A DNA stretch of 64,000 nucleotides from positions 1-64,000 of the forward strand of contig JBAMJV010003044.1 of NCBI GenBank assembly GCA_037951105.1. The letters run 5' to 3'. Shown in pieces: positions 22,601 to 32,239 of the stretch; position 1 is the stretch's first letter; each line of letters opens with the position of its first letter. A model generated the notes under the pieces. The model searched no databases. It had not been told where the DNA came from and saw only the letters and a program-made list of their open reading frames with translations. The position numbers and the translations under genes were made by a program. This stretch comes from Echinarachnius parma. Lineage: Eukaryota > Echinodermata > Echinoidea > Clypeasteroida > Echinarachniidae.

Positions 22601-25600
22601 CTTTTCTTCCATCAGTTTCTAAACGCAGACGACAAGAGAAAAGGACAACAAAAGATTGTTCATAATATTTATTTATCATGAAAACCTCATAACACCTGTT
22701 TTTTTGTCTGTGATATGAAAAGCAATTCAATAAAAATATGTAAACAGACAAAATAAAAACTTATAAAAATCATACTGAAAGTAAATATAATTAAACAGGC
22801 AAAAGAATATTGAAATCATTATTGCCATCAACATTCACTGTGAAAACATACCTGCCAGTGGACCACCCAAGAAATATCATTATTTAATATATCAGAAATA
22901 CAAAATTTTAAAAAATACTTTATAAGCAGGCGACCTATACATACAGGCAGTTTCTAGAAGAAGAACTGTATTGATAAATTTCATATAATGTGCTAAAGTT
23001 TATGTATTGTCCACTTCACTGAAACTGAATAGCTACATGACCCTGTTGCAGAAAGATTTACAATCGATTGTAAGTCAGATCATGTGTTCTCAGTGCACAA
23101 ATGTAATAGATTGCAACAAGCAAATTTTCTGGCTTACACTTAATTGTAACTTACCATCGATTGTATCTCTTTCTGCAACGGGGCACATGTCTACATAAGA
23201 AAAGTATGCCCGTGAAAGCACTCGTCCCAGTGATACTTGCATTGAACATCAATATGCCCACCAGCACCCACATCATATTAAATCATTGTTTAACCTATTG
23301 TCTATGGAATCTGGCGGGTCCTGCATTAACTCTATGGGGAATGTAAAATGTTGTAGCAAGCAAGTTAAGATGAGAAGAAAGCTGTGTGTAGATTATACTT
23401 ACTCTGTGAACTTGTACTCTTTTGTCCTTCTTCCTCACGTAAGAGACTAAAAGCTGAGGAAACAAAACACACATAATATGGGTTACGGAATGTGCACAGA
23501 AAATAATGCCTCCGGCCACTTTGTTGGCAGAAGAATAAAAAGTCAAAGTGATGTTTTCACATGCAAATAATAAAGCTGAAGTTATCTTACCCATAAGAAT
23601 ATAAGCACATCATTGGGTATCTATCTATCCATCTATCTATTTACCTGTCTGACAATCAGTGCAATCATTTTGTTTTTCAGCCTGTCTGTCTATCTATTGA
23701 TAATGTAATCCATCCATCCTTTCATGTATCCACCCACCTATCTTCTCTTCTATCTATCCATAAAACCATCTATCAATATAAATATGTATTTCTCTATCTA
23801 CATGTATCTATAGATCTATAGATCCATCCATCCATCCATCCATCCATCCATCCATCCATCCATCCATCCATCCATCCATCCATCCATCCATCCATCCATC
23901 CATCCATCCATCCATCCATCCATCCATCCATCCATCCATCCATCCATCCATCCATCCATCCATCCATCCATCCATCCATCCATCCATCCATCCATCCATC
24001 CATCCATCCATCCATCCATCCATCCATCCATCCATCCATCCATCCATCCATCCATCCATCCATCCATCCATCTATCTATCTATATACCATCCATCTATGC
24101 CTCACCTGAACCTGTTGGTTCCATGCCTTCTTGGCAGCCTCTCTCTTCTTCTTGTTATCTTTCTCCATGAGACGTGCCACACGTCTGTTTGGAGCTCCGC
24201 GCACGTCATACTCCTCGACCCAGATGAACGAGCGGGATGTACGGTAACTCTGCCAGTAGGCATAGAACTCATGGACAACCTGAAGACAAAAAAAAGATCA
24301 ACCACAAAAAGCATTGCGGACGTTGGTTAGTGTTCTCATTTGGGAAAGCATGGGTCTGAAAAAGGTCAAACTTCTTGACCCAACACATAAGATACCGTAA
24401 ACCAGGGTGACCCTGGCCACATTTTGAGAAGGGTGTATTTTCATCAGGCCTCACATTTAAATTTGATCCCCAATATGCAATATTCTGCAAGAAAGTTAAT
24501 GTTCTTTTAAAGATATATGTCAGAAAAAATAAATCAATATTAAAATTCTCCACCAAAATGAAAGAGAATGATGAATGGTTACTCTGCCAGTAGGTGTATT
24601 ACTCTTGAACAACATCAAGAGAAAAAAAGATAATATAAGTACTGTGCTTGCAAGTTAAATTTGAAATTTTCATGGAAGATATCTTTTAATCATTATGCAA
24701 CAGAAAATGTGTTCAGCGTAAATTTATGTAACCTGTCTATAGTGATCACGTTATTGTCTCCTAAGGTGGTCACTATACACAGGTTTGACTGTACATACTC
24801 CAAACCCTGGCGCGCATTGCAACTCTTTGTCGTTTGTAGGCAATAGTGAGTGTTGATTTTACCTCTTCATAAGAGCTCTTCGAGTCGCCAAAGCCCGAGA
24901 TGGCATCTGCATCGGAATCATCGTCCTTCATGTAGCGAATGTCCTCCTGAGCAATCTTGTCAAACACCTCGCGGTACACAGGATAGAATCCCTGAGCGAA
25001 GAAAAGAAAGGAATCAGCAAAGTTAACTGTAAAAATGTTACATTATGTCCTGAGGAAAGGAAACATGTCCAATATGCGAGGGTTTGATTCAGTACTGAAC
25101 TGAACCTCAGATTTTCCATAAAAAGAAACAAAGAATTTCTTTGTTTAGTGCAACGATAAATAAATGTTTTATAATTTATTGCCGAGTACTACATTTTTTA
25201 CAATGGGGACCCCTCATATAAGTACATTCAAGTTTATCTGATCATGCGATACACCTCCACTGAAGGTGAAAATCTTCTGGGTAGAAATAATTGTTATCAC
25301 TTCAATAGGTTTACTATATTTGTTTAAAAGTTACCTCATCATCATCTCCATAACCAGTGTACGCAGCGGGGCTCATGTATTGCATCACATCCATAAAGTC
25401 ATCGTCATAGTCTCCTCCAAAGCCTTTATGAAATGGGAGGCAATGAAATAGTAAACATTACTAAATTTTCAATTTGTCGACCTCTAGAGATGAACACTCA
25501 AACAAATGCATTATGCTGCAAGTTGACATTGTATTTCATCTCATAAGAATTATCTTAAAAACCAAACATATATAATTTTAGATTTACTTTTTATGATAAA

Positions 25601-26716
25601 ACATCATTATTTTGTCTTCAAAACTTGCAATTAAAGTACTGAGAGTTAAAGAATATTATTTCATCCCTAAAAACGCAAGGCTTAAGAAAGTAAATATTCC
25701 AAACAAATCATGTACACATTTTAGGTTCACTTTTTAAATTTCAAACTATAAAGTTTCTGATATATGTAAATTGAGTAAAATCTTGTCTTTTACTTATTCT
25801 TCTACAGTATATGAGCAACCAAAATCAAATTGCTGATTATTCTGTTACTCTAATTTGGTTGTGAACTTTTTTCGAGAAGTAGAATCGGTTCTTTCGGATG
25901 CATGAGATGCGACCGTCTCGACGATCATGCGTTTACACAGCCAATGTGAAGCGACACCACCGGGGGCTCACAACTGAGCTTACTATTACTAACTCACCTC
26001 CTTTCAGGATGGCTTCCCTGTGTTTGTCGTACCACGCCCTCTCCTGTTTGTCACTCAGCACATCGTAAGCTCTCTGGATGATGGCAAAGTACTTTGTACA
26101 CTCTTCAACTTTGTCTGGGTTTTTGTCTGTAAAGCGAATTATTTTTTTACTGTTTTATTCGTATTATTTTGATTTATTTTATCATTATTTTGTGGCAATC
26201 AGTCACATAGTGAAAACCTTGTCTGAATCATTTTCTTCATTGTAATCTTTACTTCAGTTTCCATCACTTAAATTTCAAAATCCGAGTTCAATTTTATAGT
26301 TTTATACTGCTTTATTTGTTTTCAACAAATTATAATTCCTTTTATTTTAATTCATCCCATTCTTCTTTGAGTTTGACTTTGACTTTGACCTCTTTGTACT
26401 AATGATTTAATCTTTCATTGGGTTTGTTTCATTCGGAAGCAAGGCGAATCGTTAGCTTACAAATCCACAATGCAACATTCATTCAATTTCAATCAGTATT
26501 GCAATTCTATTGTGCAATATCATGCCACGACTCTTTTTACCAACACGAATATGAATACGTGGGGCAATTCAAAAATATTTCGAGCTCTCAATTTCCAGAT
26601 TCTTACTCACCCGGGTGCCATTTCAGCGCAAGTTTGCGATAAGCCTTCTTCAAAACGTCATCTTCGACATCTTGAGACACTCCCAACACTTCATAATGAC
26701 ACTTTACCTCCGGCAT
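13663..26716 (-). CDS. DNAJC21: DNAJC21 orthologue, J-domain and C2H2 zinc-finger ribosome-biogenesis cochaperone (686 aa, sixteen exons)
   Basis: Exons in transcript order: 26716-26611, 26126-25998, 25423-25335, 24991-24863, 24279-24106, 23453-23403, 22618-22539, 21734-21613, 20463-20382, 19993-19715, 19219-19079, 17500-17375, 16634-16467, 15712-15587, 14789-14726, 13857-13663. They sum to 2061 nt with every phase matching. The J domain fills residues 6-72, with HPD at 34-36 split by intron 1. A conserved FYAYWQSY region (exon 5) and a charged helical stretch (exons 6-8) follow. Zinc finger 1 is C309/C312/H325/H331 (exons 9-10) and finger 2 is C630/C633/H646/H652 (last exon). Acidic tracts and three KLSKKQKKK modules begin near residues 414, 461 and 503. 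The family (yeast Jjj1) stimulates Hsp70 to release export factors from cytoplasmic 60S precursors. The protein exceeds human DNAJC21 (about 530-576 aa), largely through the repeated modules. Exons 11-14 are all phase 2-2, so skipping any of them keeps the frame. Confidence 0.96.
13886..13978 (-). pseudogene. Partial copy of DNAJC21 exon 16 with its acceptor site
   Basis: This piece repeats 13790-13882 at a 96-base spacing, including intron, CAG acceptor and the first part of the last exon. It would read [21 protein letters not shown] and then a stop. The second zinc-binding Cys has become His and the reading frame ends early, so splicing to it instead of exon 16 would remove the second zinc finger. 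Confidence 0.85.
13986..14105. mobile_element. TTGCAGAAAGAGATACAATC inverted-repeat element
   Basis: Left TTGCAGAAAGAGATACAATC, right GATTGTATCTCTTTCTGCAA, perfect 25-plus-base arms around ATCGAT. A longer member lies at 23041-23183. Confidence 0.9.
14418..14606. mobile_element. TA-flanked CAGTGAAACCTC short element in DNAJC21 intron 15
   Basis: TACAGTGAAACCTCATCATA at left, AAGAGGTTCCACTGTA at right, with the family interior TTACCTTGTTATATCAG. An incomplete relative is at 10274-10363. Confidence 0.75.
14855..15480 (+). repeat. Array repeat with CCCACCGTAGGTGG end, plus orientation
   Basis: Starts GTCGAGCCCACCGTAGGTGG, then a GTCCGTCTGTCTGTCCG run and about four copies of a 110-150 base unit (AACTTTCCAACCCTGCATC, TTGATTGGTAGATGCCCTAT, GGGGTCAAAGGTCACATA), then GGGCGAGACACATTACGGCT. 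Lies in DNAJC21 intron 14. The ordering is mirrored at 18195-18972. Confidence 0.85.
16053..16440. mobile_element. TGTGACCTTACACCACAAAA inverted-repeat element in DNAJC21 intron 13
   Basis: Left TGTGACCTTACACCACAAAA, right TTTTGTGGTGTAAGGTCACA, about 390 bases, interior shared with 10440-10875 (GAAGCGGTCCATTTCTCC). Ends 27 bases from the exon 13 donor. Confidence 0.85.
16651..16995. mobile_element. AAGGGATCAAGTAACATTGT element in DNAJC21 intron 12
   Basis: Left AAAGGGATCAAGTAACATTG, right TTTTTGCACATGTGAACAAAGTTAC. Same family, opposite order, as 59057-59443; a fragment begins at 45775. The interior word TCTAGCGGTTC is shared. Confidence 0.75.
17739..17933. mobile_element. GAGTGTCCGCGATTTGCAA inverted-repeat element
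   Basis: Left GAGTGTCCGCGATTTGCAAG, right TTTGTAAATCGCGGACACTC. In DNAJC21 intron 11. Confidence 0.8.
18195..18972 (-). repeat. Array repeat with CCCACCGTAGGTGG end, minus orientation
   Basis: Reverse-oriented partner of 14855-15480: ends at CACCTACGGTGGGCTCGATA, about five subunits, inner end AAGGCGATAGCCATAATGTG. In DNAJC21 intron 11. Confidence 0.85.
20815..21217. mobile_element. CAGGGGTGTGAGA inverted-repeat element
   Basis: Left CAGGGGTGTGAGACCTCCGA, right TCTTGCTCTCACACCCCTG; A/T and CCGATT-rich interior. In DNAJC21 intron 8. Confidence 0.7.
21273..21578. mobile_element. TAGGCCTGGGACGGATA inverted-repeat element
   Basis: Left TAGGCCTGGGACGGATAC, right ATATTTCTCCCAGGCCTA. The interior has ATTCGGATA words resembling the palindrome at 1612-1702. 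In DNAJC21 intron 8. Confidence 0.65.
21987..22066 (-). pseudogene. Partial copy of DNAJC21 exon 8 with intact acceptor
   Basis: Exon 8 (21734-21613) begins [20 protein letters not shown]. An almost identical piece starts at 22066 after the same TTTTTGTAG acceptor, differs by one residue (KGMEAKL for KEMEAKL) and then loses similarity before the 3' end, so it lacks the donor. Flanking intron sequence is shared too; the copy's intron is interrupted by a repeat at 22150-22400. Confidence 0.9.
22150..22400. repeat. GGGCAAGTAAAA dispersed repeat, copy 1
   Basis: Repeated words GGGCAAGTA, AATCTCATCTAGAAGTGAGAG, GATTTTACTTGCC. It interrupts the duplicated exon 8 intron, so it inserted after that duplication. 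Copies at 33066-33300 and 60850-61110. Confidence 0.7.
23041..23183. mobile_element. TTGCAGAAAGAGATACAATC family, longer copy
   Basis: Left CCCTGTTGCAGAAAGATTTA, right ATCTCTTTCTGCAACGGGG. In DNAJC21 intron 6. Confidence 0.85.
23822..24072. repeat. (ATCC)n microsatellite, about 62 uninterrupted units
   Basis: CCATCCAT repeats run without interruption for about 250 bases, flanked by looser CTAT/CCAT repeats from 23616. The edge is about 35 bases past the DNAJC21 exon 5 donor, so the pre-mRNA carries (GGAU)n there. Frames reading MDGW repeats are artefacts. Confidence 0.98.
24578..24632 (-). pseudogene. Small copy of the start of DNAJC21 exon 5
   Basis: The stretch around the plus-strand words ACTCTGCCAGTAGG and GACAACCTGAAGAC at 24246-24296 (exon 5 start plus upstream intron) reappears about 320 bases upstream in the transcript as ACTCTGCCAGTAGG ... 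GAACAACATCAAGAG followed by an A-rich run. The acceptor is altered, so it is probably inert. Confidence 0.75.
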
Positions 26717-28118
26717 TTTGTTTCGTTTTGTAGAACTCAAAACACAATTCGACAAGAGAATTTGGCCATGCCGCAGTTTTTTAGTTATTGTTGTTGTTTT
26801 AATTTTGCGATGAATGTAAAAAAAAAAAAACGCCGCCAGACCGAAGAGGGCGGAAATAATACTCTGAAAATTACAGCTCTACAACTGTAAAAGACACTAA
26901 GAATGAGGATTGAAATTATTCATACTTTCAGGCAAAAAAAAGTATTCACAAGTTAATCGCAAAGTTGAAATTGATCGAAAGGCAGAAGACATGAACACTT
27001 GAGCCAATAAGATATGCGCATTTAAGGGCATTTTCTGACTTTTTAACGCTCTTTATGCAACATCCCTGAACTGCAATATTTATGTTCAAAATCATTTAGA
27101 GACTCCAGTCGTTATTGCCATTTTTTTCTCTAAGTTTGGGGGGGGGGGGGGTATTTCTTCCTGAAATAGAACCCAAGTTATATTAGAGAGCTTCATCTAT
27201 AATATGCTCTCGATAATTTTATGCTCTCCCTAAAATGGCATAGGATCCCACACACACACGCCCTTTTTGCCCGTTTAGCTTCATCATTTTTCAGAGAGGT
27301 ACCTTTTTACACAAGTAAAAATCAATCAGTATTATTTTTCTTCAAAATATTCTGGCCAAGCAGTCAGGCATGGAATGATCAGTTCTACTGAAGTTTTTGA
27401 GAAAACAAAATTTCATCACATGATATGCAAGGCCAAGGGGAGTCTGAAAAATCAGCCAATTTGTTTAGGGTTCTTTGACCAATTTTGTTTTCTCTCACCT
27501 GTTCTATTTGGGTGGATAGTATGACATAGATCCCCCGTTACAAGATTGGATTGGAAATAATTTTAACGACACCGCAACACTAGCGTGTCATATAGTGTCA
27601 TACAGGTAAGCTTATACCCCAAATAGAGTAAAAGCTATTTCTCAAGTAAGGCATTAATGCCCAAATAACAATTTTTCAAACTACACAAAGTATTTACTAA
27701 GCTGGACCACGAGGGGTCAAAACAATTTACCTATTCCCGCACTGTTATTTAAATGTGTAAACACCCACCGGGATTTCTCCCTGCTCTTTACGAAAAAATG
27801 AGATGTGTTCTTTTGCGTGCATCTAGGCCAAGGGAGAAATTAATGAATGAGTGACCAGAAACATTTACATGCCACAGGAAACTATAAATAACCACCACTT
27901 GTCTACCACCCCCCCCCCCTTATTACCCAAACAAAACAAACAAATAAACACACACGCATGCACGCACACACACACACAAACACAACACACACATTTAGCA
28001 TCAGACAACAAACCAAACAAACAAATAACACACACACACAAACAAACAAATAAACACACACACACACACATTTTGCATCACACGCTCTTCTCATTCATGA
28101 AAACAAGAAGCATCATTG
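26717..28118. other. Region upstream of DNAJC21
   Basis: Holds the presumed DNAJC21 promoter (no clear TATA box), an A-rich run at 26819, a G run at 27138 and the CA-rich stretch. No gene supported. Confidence 0.5.
27860..28075. repeat. CA-rich microsatellite region
   Basis: (CA)n and AAACA-rich stretch downstream of a C run at 27909. Cys/Val-rich frames here come from the repeat. Confidence 0.8.
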
Positions 28119-28651
28119 TACAGTGAAACCTCATTATAACGAGCACTTGGGTCTATTGAATTTACCTCCTTATATCAGACGACTTCTTGCCTCGGGGCTT
28201 AAAAAGCAGTACAAAACATTAAAGGGATGGTTCGGACGATTTCAAAATTAATGTACCAGAATCTAAAAAAATTGCTCATTGGTAATATATTTTTATCCTA
28301 TTTTCTGTACACTTCCGATTGTTATCACGTGGTCGCGTGACGCGCCAGCCTCACTTTGCTTTGTATTGGCAGCAAAGTGAGGCATCGACGTCACGAAAAT
28401 TGCATGCTGGGATAGATCCCACTGGCGGCAGATTCGATCAAGAACTGTTACCTTATTTAGTCCCAAAGTGATTGTGAATGATCCAGTTGGTCTTTTTTCG
28501 TCGGGACAAAGGCAATATGTTGAACAAATATTGCTTCTTTGATTGGGAAATGCTGGAAATCGTCCGAACCCCTCCTTTAAACCAGGACCCTGGGAAATTA
28601 GCTCGGGTACCTCTTTATAAAAAGAGCTCGTTATAGAGAGGTTTCACTGTA
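28119..28651. mobile_element. TA-flanked CAGTGAAACCTC element carrying a nested insertion
   Basis: Left TACAGTGAAACCTCATTATA, right CTATAACGAGCTC complement ending in GGTTTCACTGTA. TA target and CAGT ends fit Tc1/mariner/pogo-type nonautonomous elements. Split by the TTAA element at 28219-28580. Confidence 0.75.
28219..28580. mobile_element. TTAA-flanked element, family A, nested in another element
   Basis: TTAAAGGGATGGTTCGGACG at the left and CGTCCGAACCCCTCCTTTAA at the right. It shares its interior with 2813-3167 (GCTTTGTATTGGCA, GCATGCTGGGATAGATCCCA). It sits inside the CAGTGAAACCTC element 28119-28651. Confidence 0.85.
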
Positions 28652-31600
28652 CATACATTCAGGGCAGTAAAACAAAGTGCAACATTTGACAACACCATGT
28701 GTAATTAAGGTTCTTTTTTAATGTTTTTGTTTTTCATCACATGTGTAAGGTTTATATCTCTTTCAACTGGTCAAGATCTTTCCCATGGTGGTGGTCTAAG
28801 CACAAGAGGGGACGCTTCAAGATATCGAAAACAAAAAGGAGAAACGACGATGGACCCAATGTCCATGCGCATGCTGCAGGTTCATGTTGGATAAACAGTA
28901 TCCATTCAACCGAAAGTGGGACAAGATGGTTGCTCAAAACATATCGAGGGTATGTTCATATTCTTATGCATTTGTTATAATACTTCAGCTAATGTAATAC
29001 ATGCCTTTTCAGTGGATAACAGATTAACAGAATATGTACGACTCTGCACATTTTTTTTTTTTATAAGAAATAAAAAACGATGCAATGTAAACGTGAAAGA
29101 TTTCTAACTAAAAAACAAATTGTATTGCAAAGGGCAGACGCGAATCGCTGCTCTTACGTAAATGAAAACATCGACGATCAAAGAAAAACATTGTCATGTA
29201 CATATAATGGCAACGATTTCTGTATGAAACCTGCACATACATTTGTATACAGCTATCACAAAACACTTCCTTTATCACTTTTTTTCAAGAAATAAAAACA
29301 CCCACTGATTACTACTGTGTTAAAAATGGAAAAATCATTAAATTAAATTAATAAAACAAAGATAAACTAAACATGGTCTACAACTAATGTACATTCATAT
29401 AATGGGAAAATCATGTACTTGTTTGCTTATACCGAAACATGATTAATAGGAGTTTGACCAAAACATGGTCAATAGGAAATGGCTACTGGTAAATAAAGAC
29501 AGTTGAGTGAACATTTGTCATACTTACATGGTTGGCATACATTTTTTTCTGTAATTTTAAATTATATAAATCCCTCTAGCACCATGTTTATAAGGTTACT
29601 AAAAGAGGCATATACAGAGAGGTTAGTGGCCGTGTTACCTTTGAAATACACATGTACAATTAATTCTGTACCCAAGCATCTAATGAAAATTAATGAAATA
29701 TACTATCCTATGCTGTAAGTTTAACAGACAGATTTCAAAATCTCAATTAATGGTCATTAAATGTGACATTTCATTTATCTATTCTTTCTGTTTAGTGTGT
29801 TACACACATTGATTTTTAAACAATTATTTCTAAATGATAACAAAAATATCATAGTTCTTCACTGCAAATCTGTACCAAAAAAATCTGGATTTTTCTTATA
29901 AAAAATGCAACATAAAGGTAAATAATGGACTTAAATTTTAAAACATTTATTATACCACATGTACAATGCATCACTCATGCATGAATTGGTCAGCACATAG
30001 TTTTAGACTCATTTCCCGTAAAATATACCGTTCTTAACATTTCCCAAAATACACACCCAGAAATCAGTCTACAAGACCAGACAACAATATCTCATTTAAG
30101 TTTACTGTAAGTAAAATGAGAGGAAGGACTTAACGGTGGTGCAAAAAAGTTATGGGAGGAGCTATCTAAACTTCAACAAAATCTACTTTAGTAAAGCCTG
30201 AATGAATACAACAAAAGAATCATAACAATGTGGTTACATTTCTTAATGTTTTTATTGACAGTAACATTTAACTGGAGCAAGTCTCGTTCAGACCATTCTC
30301 TATCTTCAAGACAAACATTTGATGTATATTTTTATTTCCCAGTCAATTGGATAAATTCTATTTTTAAAAATGAAGACAAAAAAACTATTCGACATGGAAA
30401 CAGAAATATACCAATGGTAAAAATCAAAGTTTACAGTAAAACGATGAACTGCCACATGCAAGTCTTTACAGTATTTTTCAATGTGAAAGTTGCTATCTAA
30501 CCATACTTTACAATACAGAGTATTATACATCTCCCCTTTAAATATCATGCACATATATCAAACATAAAACTTTTCCTCGCAAGGTTAACAAATTATGTGA
30601 TAAATGGTGTTAATGGAAATGGGTCTTTCATATACACCTATATCCACATTCTAAATATGACATTTTAAAAAGAAATTATCTATTAGAAACATGACCGCAT
30701 GTGCATCGACATAAGAAATAATTTTTGAATCAATCGTGATCAATTGTTAGTACTCGTTCTGATCTTAGCAAAAAATACAATTTGGCAAATACAAAAGACA
30801 ACTCTTTTTCTTCCCCTTATCAAATACAAATACTATTTTACTCTATTCCAGGTCACTTGCCTGAAATAATTTTTTTCTGTAAAGTTTTCTTGAAGGACGC
30901 TTTTTTTCTTCTTCTTTTCCTAAAAAAAGGCACCTATCTCCGAATAAATCTACATCATCCGGCTCATCCCCATAGTTTGCCTCAAACAATAACGGCCGAT
31001 TCGTGCCTTGCATTTTCTTAATCACAGCTGAAATGAGCTAACTGAACTCGTGCTCGGCAAATGTGCTATGCATCGCCTCCATAAATAGAGGAATCAACAT
31101 AATCTGTAATATATGCTCCCGCGAAGTACACTTGACTAGTCTTGCTAGATCAACAGTAATCATGTTGTCAAATTATTGTACAAACAGGTTTGAAGTCCTC
31201 AGTTTGAAGAAAATCATTGTACTTAAGACCAAAAAGCAATTGAACATAATTCAAATGATCACATTTTCTTTTTTATGAGAAATTTTGGATTGCAAAGAGG
31301 GTGTACAATGGTGCAAGTATTGTATGGATACAATTACCACACGTGGTGCTAACATAATAGCCGAGAATACACGACAGGTAGTCTTATACTTCTATTCTCT
31401 TCATATAATATACAAATGAACATGTAATAATAATCGCTACATGTTTGTAGAAGTTTATAGGCTTCAAAGCGGCCATTTCATTCACTCTGCCTGCATAGTA
31501 ACTCGCAAGGCAGATGATATTTTGCTTCAGATTCTTCTGTACAAAGATAGCATAACTCTTGACCCCGTACACCCGGTCTCCCTGGTTTGTATGTACATTC

Positions 31601-32239
31601 TTTATGTACAAGATATCTTGTGATGTAGACGTTACAGAATAATGAGTAAATGTATTGATCTACGCTGCAAATAATACATGCTCTCTCAAACAGTCAAACT
31701 TCATACAGACTGCAACTCTACCTCGATTGCTACAATTCTTCTGATTTGTGAAGAAAAAATATAGCAGCCTATGGATGAGTATGTTGTAAACACAGTATAA
31801 CAATATGATTATGCAGTGCGCAGATAAAAGTGAGAAATCTAGAAAATATTCACAAATATTTGGAAGAGAAGAGTTAAAAGACAGGAGAAAAACAAGACAT
31901 GCCAGTGATAGGGGTATCTACAAGAGCATCATAGTAAAGTAATCGCTTACTCCCTTAATCATATAAAACATGGTTTGGAAGTGTAAACCTTTCTTGCTGT
32001 ACCCTAAACTTATCTCCATACCCACTCACAAACTAGTATTGCAGCCTTTGCATGAAGAAACAAGAAACATAGCAACGTTCTCTGATTGGTTCTACAAATC
32101 AACTTGCCAAGCGTGATTCCAACGCCCTACCTGAATGAACCACAGGTAGAAAAACAAATATTTATACGAAAGGGAATAAATTACACAGCACATTATCTTT
32201 CCTCCTGCTACTCTCAACCTGCTTGCTTGCCATCCCTTT
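28652..32239. other. Spacer and probable SERBP1 3'UTR
   Basis: No exon with conserved coding content. AT-rich. Several - strand AATAAA words occur (for example 29951-29946), so a 3'UTR of up to about 2.3 kb for SERBP1 is possible; the true end cannot be fixed from sequence. Confidence 0.4.

Noticed and set aside
23794..24071. Three overlapping minus-strand frames reading Met-Asp-Gly-Trp repeats
   Set aside because: They are translations of the (ATCC)n microsatellite and carry no other protein sequence.
28741..28980. Possible exon with a GTATGT donor near 28946 (frame reading MLDKQYPFNRKWDKM)
   Set aside because: No family match, no convincing acceptor, and no second exon with matching phase was found.
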